A stretch of DNA of 26,437 nucleotides from Alkalibaculum bacchi (GTDB lineage: Bacteria > Bacillota > Clostridia > Eubacteriales > Alkalibacteraceae). The stretch is taken from positions 1-26,437 of the forward strand of contig NZ_CALNCS010000180.1 in the NCBI RefSeq assembly GCF_937875145.1, given 5' to 3'. Below, in pieces: positions 7,994 through 16,917 of this stretch. A program made the position numbers and the translations under genes. Under the pieces are notes generated by a model that had not been told where the DNA came from, searched no databases, and saw nothing but the letters and a program-made list of their open reading frames with translations. Every line of letters starts with the position of its first letter. The first letter of the stretch is position 1.

Positions 7994-9022
7994 ATGTCAT
8001 TAAAGAAAAACTACTATTTTTGGATGTTTGTACTATTTTTTTTGGTAGTATTAGCTACATTTTTAATAAATATTGGAATTGGATCTGTAGAAATTCCCGT
8101 CAAAGATGTAGTGAAAATACTGACAGATGGACTGATAGACGGAGATACAAATTCCAGCATCGTGTGGAAAATTAGATTACCTAGGGCAATTGCAGTGATT
8201 TTTGGTGGAGCATCTATAGCTGTATCTGGACTGATTATGCAGATCTTTTTTAGAAATCCTATAGTTGAGCCTTTCGTGTTAGGGGTATCTTCTGGAGCTA
8301 CTTTGATGGTTGGCCTGGTCATATTAGGTGGGGCTGTGCTAGGAATTCCACCTATTTTCTTAAATTCATGGACTACTGTAGGTGCTGCGTTTTTTGGTTC
8401 TCTTTTGGTCATGGCTATTAACCTGATTGTGGCTTCTAGGGTAAAAAGCAATGTGTCCCTATTAGTCGTAGGTCTCATGATCGGGTATGTGTGCAGTGCA
8501 CTTACTAATATGTTGGTTACTTTTGCTGAAGAGGCTCAGGTAAAAGGCTTTGTGGTTTGGCAAATGGGGAGCTTTTCAGGATTTACGTGGAATTCTGTAA
8601 AAACATTGGTAATTATATCTATTCCCTTATTGCTATTGTCTACTCTTATGCACAAACCATTAAATGCAATGGTTCTAGGAGAGAGGTACGCTACTAGCTT
8701 GGGAATCAATATACGATTGGTGAAAGTTTTTCTCATTGGCGTTTCAAGTTTATTAAGTGCTTCTGTGACAGCTTTTGCAGGTCCAGTAGGATTTATTGGA
8801 TTAGCCGTTCCTCATATGACTAGGATTTTTATGAGAACGTCAGATAACAAGATTGTATTTCCTGCAACCATGCTATTAGGGGCAGGACTTACTGGGATAT
8901 GCGATTGTATTGCAAGAATGCTCTTTAGTCCCACAGAGATAGCTCTTGGTTCTGTGACTTCTCTAATTGGAGCTCCTTTAGTTGCCTATTTAATATTAAG
9001 GAGGAATAAGGACAATGGATGA
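7994..9022 (+). CDS. btuC: Corrinoid ABC transporter permease (BtuC/FecCD family)
   Basis: Integral membrane permease, 342 aa, the usual length for BtuC/FecCD proteins, and hydrophobic throughout with about nine to ten membrane segments. The family block MQIFFRNPIVEPFVLGVSSG and the later GPVGFIGLAVPHMTR are well kept; the latter lies near the coupling region for the ATPase. ATG 7994 follows an AAAGGA-type ribosome site. The end overlaps btuD by eight bases, indicating translational coupling. Together with btuF and btuD it forms a type II importer, and its place behind a cobalamin riboswitch supports corrinoid rather than iron-siderophore transport. Confidence 0.92.
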   Translation: MSLKKNYYFWMFVLFFLVVLATFLINIGIGSVEIPVKDVVKILTDGLIDGDTNSSIVWKIRLPRAIAVIFGGASIAVSGLIMQIFFRNPIVEPFVLGVSSGATLMVGLVILGGAVLGIPPIFLNSWTTVGAAFFGSLLVMAINLIVASRVKSNVSLLVVGLMIGYVCSALTNMLVTFAEEAQVKGFVVWQMGSFSGFTWNSVKTLVIISIPLLLLSTLMHKPLNAMVLGERYATSLGINIRLVKVFLIGVSSLLSASVTAFAGPVGFIGLAVPHMTRIFMRTSDNKIVFPATMLLGAGLTGICDCIARMLFSPTEIALGSVTSLIGAPLVAYLILRRNKDNG

Positions 9023-10241
9023 ATCAAATATCATTGAGGCCAAAAATTTAGCCGTAGGCTATGGCAAGAAAAAGGTAATATCACATATAAATATTACAGT
9101 CAAAAAGGGACAGATGATTTGTCTGTTGGGTCCTAATGGAACGGGAAAATCCACGATTTTAAGAACCTTATCCGGCCATTTACAGCCTTTAGAAGGGGAA
9201 ATTCGATTATACGGAAAAGAAATCCACAAGATAAAGAAAAAGGAACTGGCAAAAGTACTATCTGTAGTTCTTACAGAGAAGATTGATCCAGAACTTATTA
9301 CTGTAACTCAAATGGTAACATTAGGGAGACAACCTCACACAAATTTTTGGGGTGAACTTTCTAAAAAAGATAAAAAAATTGTAACGGATTGTCTTGAATT
9401 GGTTCATGCAACCCATTTAAAAGACAGGTATTATTCTACTTTAAGCGATGGGGAAAAACAGAAAGTAATGATAGCTAGAGCATTAGCACAAGAGCCTAAG
9501 GTAATCGTTTTGGATGAACCTACAAGCCATTTAGATGTAAAGCATAAAGTAGAAGTGCTGTCTATACTGAGAAAGATGAGCAGGGATAAGGGGATTATCA
9601 CTATAATTTCCTTGCATGATGTAGACCTTGCTCTAAAAACTTGTGATGTTATTGTCATGTTAAAGGATGGCAAGGTTGTCGATTGGGGCTTGCCTGATCG
9701 CATTATAAAACCAAATACGATTGGAAATTTATACGATATAGAAGCAGCTGGCTACAATCATAAACTGGGTTGTATGGAACTTTTAAGCTGTGAAGGTGGT
9801 AGAGTATTTGTCCTAGCAGGAGGGGGGACAGGTATACCTATTTATAGAACCTTGTCCAAAAACAGCATTGGGTTTTCCACAGGTATACTCTATGAAAACG
9901 ATATTGATACATATATTTCCAGTACGATGAAAGCAAAGACTATAACAATAAAAAATAGCAAGGAAATCGCCAAAGCCATCCAAAAGGCAAAAGAGGCTAT
10001 AGATTCATGTGAAATCCTCATTGATGGAGGTTATGAAAGTGAAGAGGTGGAATCATGTAAGAGTAATTTAATAAATTATGCCATAGCAAAGAATAAGAGA
10101 ATAATTTCCCTAAGCAAAAACAAAATTTCGTTGAAAATCCATCCTATGACTTATCTTCAAGAACAACTTCATAAAATGCTTCATTGTGAACAGGATGAAA
10201 GTCAAGAGAAAGAATATATTGTTTTAGGCGAGTGTAGGTAG
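9015..10241 (+). CDS. btuD: Corrinoid ABC transporter ATPase with extra C-terminal domain (BtuD-like)
   Basis: Cytoplasmic ATPase for the BtuC permease. Walker A is GPNGTGKST (residues 39-47), the signature LSDGE (143-147), and Walker B VIVLDEPTSHLD from residue 163. The ATPase core ends near residue 255, but the protein runs to 408. The extra ~150 residues contain a glycine-rich VLAGGGTGIPIYRTLS and a TGILYENDIDTY segment and look like a small Rossmann-like alpha/beta domain. I cannot assign a function to it. Some organisms fuse BtuD to CbiZ, but this extension does not resemble CbiZ, which is encoded by the next gene. AAGGAGG precedes the ATG inside the btuC end. The next gene starts one base after this stop. 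Confidence 0.9.
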   Translation: MDESNIIEAKNLAVGYGKKKVISHINITVKKGQMICLLGPNGTGKSTILRTLSGHLQPLEGEIRLYGKEIHKIKKKELAKVLSVVLTEKIDPELITVTQMVTLGRQPHTNFWGELSKKDKKIVTDCLELVHATHLKDRYYSTLSDGEKQKVMIARALAQEPKVIVLDEPTSHLDVKHKVEVLSILRKMSRDKGIITIISLHDVDLALKTCDVIVMLKDGKVVDWGLPDRIIKPNTIGNLYDIEAAGYNHKLGCMELLSCEGGRVFVLAGGGTGIPIYRTLSKNSIGFSTGILYENDIDTYISSTMKAKTITIKNSKEIAKAIQKAKEAIDSCEILIDGGYESEEVESCKSNLINYAIAKNKRIISLSKNKISLKIHPMTYLQEQLHKMLHCEQDESQEKEYIVLGECR

Positions 10242-10242
10242 A

Positions 10243-11364
10243 ATGGAGAGAAAAATATTGAAGATTTTTACATTGTCCACTGGAGATGAAGTACATAGAT
10301 ATCAGAAGAGCATTGTCATCCCATTTCAAGGAGAGAGAAAGGTGATTAGCACATCTGTTTTAAATGGAGGGTATCAAGAAAGTATAAAAGCCATTTTTAA
10401 TCATGATGCCAATCCAGGTGCAGGAATGGCCTGTGTTTTAAGGACAGATTCCTATTACAATGACATGAGATTAGTTTCCCAAGAGCTAGGACTAGATCCG
10501 GAGAGTACTACAGGAATTTCTACTGCTGCTTCTATGGAGAATGTATCCATAAAAACAGCTACATTTGAAGATTTGACAGTAACAGCTATTGTGACAGGTG
10601 GAGTAGAGGTCAATGGAGGAAGGGTAGGTGATCCTGCATTTTATCATGAACAAAAGGGAAAAGTGGAAAAAATTCCAGAGGGAACCATAAATATTATACT
10701 TTATATTGATGCAGATTTAAGTGAAGGCACAATGGCGAGAGCCGTGGTTACCTGTACAGAAGCTAAAACTGCAGCACTTCAGGAGCTAATGGCAGGGAGC
10801 AACTATTCTAGGGGACTAGCTACGGGTTCCGGTACAGACGGAACCATAGTTGTAGCAAATAGTCAATCACAGCTCCTTTTGACAAATGCAGGAAAACACA
10901 GCAAATTAGGAGAACTTATTGGCGTGACCGTAAAGTCAGCAGTAAAGGAGGCCTTATTTCTTCAATCAGGTCTATGTCCAAAGGAACAGCACAATTGTAT
11001 CAGGCGTTTAAAGCGATTTGGAGTTTCGCAGGATCTGATCTGGGAGAAGTACAAAACATTACAAGGAAATAATTTAAGTAAACCAGAGTTTATTCATCGC
11101 TTAGAGGAACTGGAGACTGATGGCCAATTGGTCACTCTAACTTCTCTTTACGTTCATCTCATGGACCAGTTGGATTGGGGTCTTCTTATGCCTTTAGAGG
11201 TCGTCTCAGAAGGTCAGAAAATAATAGAAAGAATAAAAGACAGGTTTAACGTACTAATTGTTTCAAAAGTCACTGGCGATTTTGTCGATAACACTGTTGA
11301 ATGCATGATTGACGTCTTTGTAGATACCATTGCCAGGGTAATGGAGGTGGGTCAGGATGTTTAA
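10243..11364 (+). CDS. cbiZ: Adenosylcobinamide amidohydrolase CbiZ-like, with C-terminal extension
   Basis: CbiZ cleaves the aminopropanol-linked side chain of adenosylcobinamide, and in some bacteria of pseudocobalamin-type cobamides, giving adenosylcobyric acid for re-use with another lower ligand. Recognisable family blocks are STSVLNGGYQ near residue 36, TGISTAASM near residue 90, EGTINIILYIDADLSEGTM (about 146-164) and TCTEAKTAALQELM, followed by GLATGSGTDG and AGKHSKLGELIG. The family core is roughly 220-240 residues and ends near the LFLQSGLCP segment. The last ~125 residues, beginning around EQHNCIRRLKRFG, are an additional mixed helical region of unknown role. It sits in an operon with btuFCD and cobN, overlapping the cobN start by eight bases, which fits a corrinoid-salvage job. 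Confidence 0.85.
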   Translation: MERKILKIFTLSTGDEVHRYQKSIVIPFQGERKVISTSVLNGGYQESIKAIFNHDANPGAGMACVLRTDSYYNDMRLVSQELGLDPESTTGISTAASMENVSIKTATFEDLTVTAIVTGGVEVNGGRVGDPAFYHEQKGKVEKIPEGTINIILYIDADLSEGTMARAVVTCTEAKTAALQELMAGSNYSRGLATGSGTDGTIVVANSQSQLLLTNAGKHSKLGELIGVTVKSAVKEALFLQSGLCPKEQHNCIRRLKRFGVSQDLIWEKYKTLQGNNLSKPEFIHRLEELETDGQLVTLTSLYVHLMDQLDWGLLMPLEVVSEGQKIIERIKDRFNVLIVSKVTGDFVDNTVECMIDVFVDTIARVMEVGQDV

Positions 11365-14300
11365 AATAACATGGATTCTCTCTCCTATGGATTCCTCCTA
11401 TTCCTTAAGGGAAGCAAGAGAACTCACAAAGGAAGAAGCGGGAGATCAGATTATGGTCCATTTTATAGATAGCTATAAAATGGATACAGATCTAGAAGAG
11501 TATCAAAGATCTTATGAGTACTTAGAAAACGCAGATTTTATTGGGATACTCATTCACGGTGGGCTTACTCAATTTAATTCTTTTGAAGAAATTATGAACC
11601 AATACGGAGGAAAAAAGAAATTTTTTATCTATTCAGGATTTGAAGATGAAAATAGGGCAATGCTGAAGCACTCTAAAATATTTCCCGAGGAATATTCAGA
11701 AATAGTGAAATACATACGGGGTGGAAGTACAAACAATTGCATCAATTTATACAAGTATTTATCCTCAAAATATGGTGACAAAAAACATTCTTATGATCCT
11801 CCAGAAGCTTTAAGCTGGGAAGGAATTTACTACCCTAAAAAAGATTTTAATACCTGTGTCACAGAAATTGCTCATAAGAGAAAAGCAGGAACGCCTATAA
11901 TAGGAGTCCTGTTTTACAGCAAATACGCTCACGAAAGAAACACCGAGCACATTGATGCGCTCATTACAGAGGTTGAAAAAAGGGGCGCCTATCCTTTTGT
12001 AATCTATACTGCTTCTGCTCCAGAACCGTGTGTAGGATGTAAGGGTTTTAAATGGGTAATGGACAATTTACTTATGATTAATGGAAACTGTCAAGTAGAT
12101 GCGATCATTAATGTCTTAGGTTATTCTCAAAGTATTATGGCAAGTGCTGGAGACGGAAGGAAGATGATTCAAAATAGTATATTTGAAGCTTTGGACATTC
12201 CTGTAATGCAGGGTGTGGTCACGTATCAAACTTACGAAGACTGGAAAACCAATTTAAGAGGTGTGGATGGAATGTCTTTTACGAGTAGTATATACTACCC
12301 TGAATTTGATGGCCAGATTACTACAACTACTTTTGCCTATAGTGAATACGTCAAAGACCATATTGGAAACAGAACTGTTCATAAACCTATATTAAGTCAG
12401 GTGAGTCAAATATGCAGACTGGCAATCAATTGGGCAAAACTTCGGATTGTGGACAATAAAGATAAAAAAGTAGCTATATTATTCCACAATATGCCTCCGA
12501 GAAACGATATGATAGGCTGTGCCTTTGGGTTAGATACTCCTCAAAGCGTTTATCTCATGGTTGAGGCCCTCAAAAAAGCAGGTGTTAAGACAGAATATTC
12601 CTTTGAAGGCGGAGATGAAATCATTCAAAGGATTATTAATGCAGTAACCATTGATACTAGATGGCTATCAGCAGATCAAGCTATAGAGCGCAGCGTAGAC
12701 ACGATTGCTGGGGAAGAGTACCGGGATTGGTTTTCTAAGCTTGACAATAAAGTTCAGGAAGAATTGATAAGGGATTGGGGCAATCCTCCAGGGGAGTACA
12801 TGGTTCACAATGATACCCTTCCTCTACCTGGAATTATCAATGGAAATATATTTATAGGTCTCCAGCCGCCTAGAGGTTATGAGGAAAAAGCGGAAGAAGT
12901 ATACCATAATACGGATATCGTCCCTCCTCATCAGTATATTTCATATTACAAATGGATAAGAAATGCTTTTAAGGCTGATGTCATCTTCCACGTAGGAACC
13001 CATGGCACATTGGAATGGTTGCCAGGAAAAGAAATTGGTTTATCTAAAGCCTGTTACCCTTATGTGACAATTGACGATATACCTCATCTATATCCCTACA
13101 GCATTACAGTACTAGGTGAAGGAATTCAAGCAAAGAGGAGATCCCATGCAGTGATTTTAGATCATTTAATACCCTCTATGATGCTAAGTGGCACATATGA
13201 TGACATGGAAGAACTAGATGAGCTCCTTAAGCAACACTATCAAGCAAAGCAAGGAGATCAAGGAAAAATTCAGGTTTTAAAAGAAAAAATCATAGAATTA
13301 GCCCTTGAAAATAACTATGATAAGGATTTAAACATACATAAAAAGGAAATGGAAGAGGATTTTCAAGGATTTATAAAGATACTTCATTCCTGGTTAGAAA
13401 GCATTAAAAATACCTTGATTAAAGATGGACTTCACATTTTTGGCAGGATGCCAACTGAAGAGAGATTAGAAAACATGATTTGCGCGTTGCTCAGATTATC
13501 TAATGGAGAGATTCCCTCCCTACTGGAAGCAGTTTCAACATTATATGGCTATGATTATAAATACATTGTAGAACAGGAACATAAGGTGAATTCCACTGGC
13601 AAAACCAATCTCATGATTGTAGATGAATTGGAGGAATTTAGCCGTAAAATCATCCATATGTACATAGAATCAAAATTAGATATAAATGCTACGATACAAT
13701 ACGTAAAGGAAAGTATAGGCTGTGAAGAAACAAATATTCAACAGCTGCTCCTAATTCTTGATTTTATTTGCCAAGAAGTCATGCCTAAGCTAAAGGATAC
13801 AGAAGACGAAATAAAAAATATGGTAAAGGGCATTGAGGGAAGATTTGTTCCACCAGGAAAGGGTGGATCTCCTACAAGGGGAAATGTAGATATATTGCCT
13901 ACAGGGCGAAACTTTTATTCTATAGATCCAAGGGCGGTTCCTACTCGAGCTTCCTGGGAAGTGGGCAAACAACTTGGAGACCAACTTATAGAGCGCTATT
14001 TAAAAGAGGAGGGTATGGTTCCTCAAAGTGTTGTCATCGTCATATACGCAGGAGAGACCATGAAGACTTCAGGAGACGATGTAGCTGAAGTGCTTTATTT
14101 AATGGGGATAAAGCCCAAATGGGTTGACAATACGGATATCGTCATGGGTCTTGAGGTGATTCCCCTAGAAGAATTAAAGAGACCTAGAATAGATGTGACA
14201 CTTAGAATCTCAGGCCTGTTTCGCGATACTTTCCCCAATTTAATTGAGATGATAGAGGAAGCTGTAAATAAAGTAGCTGCTTTAGACGAAAGTGGAGAAG

Positions 14301-15109
14301 ACAATTACCTAAAGAGAAATATCGACTTAGAAGTACAAGAATTGCTTAAGGAAGGAGCAAGTCTTAAAGTTGCCCAGGAAGAATCAAAACTAAGAATTTT
14401 CAGTGATCCACCAGGGACTTATGGAGCTGGTGTCGATATGCTCATAGAGAGCAAGAACTGGAAGGATTACACGGACCTTGGAAATAATTATGTGTTTTGG
14501 GGAGGTCATGCCTATGGCAAAAACGTTCACGGTAAAAGAGTGACAGAGGTCTTTTCGAAACGCATGTCCCGTGCTGAAATTACTATAAAAAATGAATCCT
14601 CTATGGAAATAGATATGTTGGAAAGCGATGATTTCTACAATTATCACGGAGGCTTGATAGCTGCTGTCCGTACAAAATCAGGGAAAAAGCCAAAGTCTTA
14701 TTGTGGGGATAGCAGCGACCCTGCCAGAGTAAAATTAAATGATGTAGGCGAGCAGTCGGCAAAGATCATGCGAGCCAGGATTTTAAACCCGAAATGGTTT
14801 GATGGGCTGACAAAACACGGATATAAAGGAGCTCAGGAAATATCGGGGATGGTAAACTTTGTCTTTGGTTGGGATGCTACATCGGATATTATAGAAGACT
14901 GGATGTACGAGAAGATCAGCGAAAACTACTTGTTTAACGACGAGAGGAGAGAATGGATCAAAAGCGTAAACCCTTGGGCTGTACACAATATGGTAGAGCG
15001 ATTATTGGAGGCTAATCAAAGGGGAATGTGGAATGCCAAGGAAGAAAGTCTAGAAAAATTGCATGGTTTGTATCTATCTATAGAAGGAGATATAGAAGAA
15101 TACATATAA
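11357..15109 (+). CDS. cobN: Cobaltochelatase large subunit CobN, full length
   Basis: Complete CobN-type large subunit, 1250 aa, the usual family size. It binds the tetrapyrrole and carries out metal insertion with an ATPase pair such as ChlI/ChlD. Family motifs are present: HVGTHGTLEWLPGKE with His549 and Glu553, FGRMPTEERLEN, ILPTGRNFYSIDPRAVPTRA, RPRIDVTLRISGLFRDTFPN, DPPGTYGAGV, GGHAYGKNVHG with His1051, and ESDDFYNYHGG. The ATG follows GGAGGTGG and overlaps cbiZ, so it belongs to the riboswitch-controlled operon. It is closely similar along its C-terminal half to the partial CobN at the left edge. No intact chlI/chlD lies downstream; only decayed copies are there, so it probably uses the subunits encoded at 1898-5028. 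Cobalt is the likely metal from context. Confidence 0.93.
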   Translation: MFKITWILSPMDSSYSLREARELTKEEAGDQIMVHFIDSYKMDTDLEEYQRSYEYLENADFIGILIHGGLTQFNSFEEIMNQYGGKKKFFIYSGFEDENRAMLKHSKIFPEEYSEIVKYIRGGSTNNCINLYKYLSSKYGDKKHSYDPPEALSWEGIYYPKKDFNTCVTEIAHKRKAGTPIIGVLFYSKYAHERNTEHIDALITEVEKRGAYPFVIYTASAPEPCVGCKGFKWVMDNLLMINGNCQVDAIINVLGYSQSIMASAGDGRKMIQNSIFEALDIPVMQGVVTYQTYEDWKTNLRGVDGMSFTSSIYYPEFDGQITTTTFAYSEYVKDHIGNRTVHKPILSQVSQICRLAINWAKLRIVDNKDKKVAILFHNMPPRNDMIGCAFGLDTPQSVYLMVEALKKAGVKTEYSFEGGDEIIQRIINAVTIDTRWLSADQAIERSVDTIAGEEYRDWFSKLDNKVQEELIRDWGNPPGEYMVHNDTLPLPGIINGNIFIGLQPPRGYEEKAEEVYHNTDIVPPHQYISYYKWIRNAFKADVIFHVGTHGTLEWLPGKEIGLSKACYPYVTIDDIPHLYPYSITVLGEGIQAKRRSHAVILDHLIPSMMLSGTYDDMEELDELLKQHYQAKQGDQGKIQVLKEKIIELALENNYDKDLNIHKKEMEEDFQGFIKILHSWLESIKNTLIKDGLHIFGRMPTEERLENMICALLRLSNGEIPSLLEAVSTLYGYDYKYIVEQEHKVNSTGKTNLMIVDELEEFSRKIIHMYIESKLDINATIQYVKESIGCEETNIQQLLLILDFICQEVMPKLKDTEDEIKNMVKGIEGRFVPPGKGGSPTRGNVDILPTGRNFYSIDPRAVPTRASWEVGKQLGDQLIERYLKEEGMVPQSVVIVIYAGETMKTSGDDVAEVLYLMGIKPKWVDNTDIVMGLEVIPLEELKRPRIDVTLRISGLFRDTFPNLIEMIEEAVNKVAALDESGEDNYLKRNIDLEVQELLKEGASLKVAQEESKLRIFSDPPGTYGAGVDMLIESKNWKDYTDLGNNYVFWGGHAYGKNVHGKRVTEVFSKRMSRAEITIKNESSMEIDMLESDDFYNYHGGLIAAVRTKSGKKPKSYCGDSSDPARVKLNDVGEQSAKIMRARILNPKWFDGLTKHGYKGAQEISGMVNFVFGWDATSDIIEDWMYEKISENYLFNDERREWIKSVNPWAVHNMVERLLEANQRGMWNAKEESLEKLHGLYLSIEGDIEEYI

Positions 15110-15137
15110 GCGCCTGCAGCGCTTTAGCCATCATCCA

Positions 15138-15189
15138 CCAGTGCTCTAGGGTTAGGCTCTGCGGGTCAAAGGTCTAACCCTAGAACTGG
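15138..15189 (+). repeat. Inverted repeat downstream of cobN
   Basis: CCAGTGCTCTAGGGTTAG (15138-15155) and CTAACCCTAGAACTGG (15174-15189) form a long stem with one small asymmetry around an 18-base loop. A short GCGC-CTGCA-GCGC palindrome precedes it at 15110-15122. There is no T tail, so rho-independent termination is doubtful. It marks the upstream border of the ABC exporter pair, which itself sits where chlD would be expected. Confidence 0.6.
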
Positions 15190-15268
15190 AGTGGTATTAA
15201 GAATCAAAAGAAGGGCTTGTCTATTAAATAAAAAGACATTAGAGTTGCTAATAAAAAGGAGAAAGTAC

Positions 15269-16111
15269 ATGTTGAAATTAGTAGATTTGACAAAAAAATA
15301 TGGGGATTTGACAGCTGTAAATAAGTTAAATCTAACCATAGAAAGTGGAGAGTTTTTTGGCCTTCTTGGTCCCAATGGTGCAGGTAAAACTACTACCGTT
15401 CGAATGATCAGCACAATCACCCCAAAAACATCTGGGGATATTATTATAGACGAAGTGAGTATGGACAGGAATCTAACAGCGATAAAGATTAAAATTGGCG
15501 TTGTTCCCCAACAAAATAATTTAGAAAGTGAAATGACTGCATGGGAAAATCTAGAGGTCCATGGATTAATCTATAAAATGCCTAAGGAAAAGCGTAGAGA
15601 AAAGATTGAAGAGATCCTGCATTATACGGATTTATACGACCGCAAAGATGATTTGGTCAGTAAATTTTCTGGAGGGATGAAAAGAAAGCTTATGATAGCC
15701 AGGGCACTTATGCACGAACCTGAAATATTGCTTTTAGATGAACCCTCCGTAGGCTTAGATGCATCCTGGAGGAGAAAGATGTGGGATCTCTTAAAAAAAT
15801 TAAAAGCTTCTGGATTAACAGTACTCCTTACTACTCATTATATTGAGGAAGCAGAAGTTCTTTGTGATAGGGTAGGCCTAATCAACGGGGGAGAACTGGT
15901 AGAGCTGGATTCTCCACGTAACCTTATTAAAAAAGTAGGGGAGTTTACGGTAGAAAATTTTGTAAATGGAATCACAACAGAAGAATTCTTCAATTCAAGG
16001 GAAGAAGCTGTCGCTTACGCTTCAGGTTTAGAAGGTAGCGTAAATATAAGACCTTCCAATTTAGAAGACGTATTTCTGAAATTGACAAACAGAAGGGTGG
16101 AGCCTAAATGA
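15269..16111 (+). CDS. ABC exporter ATPase (DrrA/NodI-like)
   Basis: ATP-binding subunit of an ABC-2 type exporter, 280 aa. Walker A is GPNGAGKTT (residues 34-42), the signature FSGGM (133-137), and Walker B LLLDEPSVGLD with Asp157 and Glu158. The C-terminus ends with NLEDVFLKLT, typical of drug- and polysaccharide-type exporter ATPases. ATG 15269 is chosen over an upstream in-frame GTG at 15191 because AAAAGGAGAAAG lies just before it and the earlier codon is in the inverted-repeat region. It overlaps the permease gene by four bases. The cargo is unknown. The position between cobN and a chlD remnant suggests either an inserted cassette or a transporter recruited to a tetrapyrrole or metal pathway. 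Confidence 0.92.
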   Translation: MLKLVDLTKKYGDLTAVNKLNLTIESGEFFGLLGPNGAGKTTTVRMISTITPKTSGDIIIDEVSMDRNLTAIKIKIGVVPQQNNLESEMTAWENLEVHGLIYKMPKEKRREKIEEILHYTDLYDRKDDLVSKFSGGMKRKLMIARALMHEPEILLLDEPSVGLDASWRRKMWDLLKKLKASGLTVLLTTHYIEEAEVLCDRVGLINGGELVELDSPRNLIKKVGEFTVENFVNGITTEEFFNSREEAVAYASGLEGSVNIRPSNLEDVFLKLTNRRVEPK

Positions 16112-16839
16112 TTTTATATGGAATACTATGGCAGGAGTTTATTATATTTAAGAGAAAATTTTGGAGCACCACCATTGGAGCAATGGTTTCACCTATTTTG
16201 TACTTAATTGCCTTTGGTTGGGGGTTAGGAAGCAATCTAAAAATGGAAGGCACATCTTATATGCAATTTGTCATTCCAGGGATTATAGCCCTAAACACCA
16301 TGATCACCAGTTTTAACAATACAGCCAACTCTATCAATATATCTAGACTGTATTACAAGACTTTCGAAGAGTATATGGTAGCTCCCATTAATATGAGAAC
16401 CTATGCCATAGGCAAAATTGTTTCAGGAGCATTTTATGGGATCTACTCTGCGATGCTAATTGTATTAATTGTCATGATTTTTGGCGGTGGATTACATATT
16501 ACCCCTTACTTTATACTCATTGCCATACTAAATTGCTTTTTATTTTCTGCTGGTGGATTTATAGCAGGGCTTAAGATTAATTCCCATGCAGATATGGCAA
16601 AATTTTCAAATTTTATTATTACCCCTATGTCTTTTTTATGTGGAACTTTTTTCTCTATCGAAAAAATGCCTGTAGGGATCAAGTATTTTATTAATATTTT
16701 ACCTTTAACCCATACGAGTCAAGGTTTGAGAGCTATAGGAGAATCTCTTGAAATGATGGCATTGCACTTTGCAGTATTAGCAGTTTACTTTGTCGTCCTT
16801 CTGATTATGGGCATAAGGTTATGTAAAAATATTGAATAA
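16108..16839 (+). CDS. ABC-2 type exporter permease (DrrB/NodJ-like)
   Basis: Membrane subunit, 243 aa, with about six hydrophobic segments and the ABC-2 family layout: an N-terminal QEFIIFKRKFW segment before the first helix, then FVIPGIIALNT, and a C-terminal LPLTHTSQGLRAIGE block before the last helix. It pairs with the ATPase encoded immediately upstream (ATGA overlap). The substrate cannot be inferred from sequence. After the stop come a weak hairpin and then the orphan 3' end of a chlD. Confidence 0.9.
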   Translation: MILYGILWQEFIIFKRKFWSTTIGAMVSPILYLIAFGWGLGSNLKMEGTSYMQFVIPGIIALNTMITSFNNTANSINISRLYYKTFEEYMVAPINMRTYAIGKIVSGAFYGIYSAMLIVLIVMIFGGGLHITPYFILIAILNCFLFSAGGFIAGLKINSHADMAKFSNFIITPMSFLCGTFFSIEKMPVGIKYFINILPLTHTSQGLRAIGESLEMMALHFAVLAVYFVVLLIMGIRLCKNIE

Positions 16840-16845
16840 AGCTGT

Positions 16846-16875
16846 AGGAGCCACAGGCGCCTTATTTATAAGTTA
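16846..16875 (+). terminator. Weak terminator-like hairpin after the ABC exporter
   Basis: AGGAGCC (16846-16852) pairs with GGCGCCT (16856-16862) around a three-base loop with one A-G mismatch, followed by a T-rich but interrupted TATTTATAAG. The 3' arm, read in reverse complement, begins GCGCCTG like the sequence at 15110-15116, so the exporter pair is flanked by short inverted sequences. Termination strength is doubtful. Confidence 0.25.
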
Positions 16876-16917
16876 TACGTTGTAAGTTCTATGTAAGATT
16901 TTTTACTCACTAAAAGT

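Noticed and set aside
7939..8175. ATG-initiated 78-codon frame overlapping the btuC start in another frame
   Set aside because: It is lysine/arginine-rich with no family resemblance and no good ribosome site, and the conserved BtuC frame accounts for the region.
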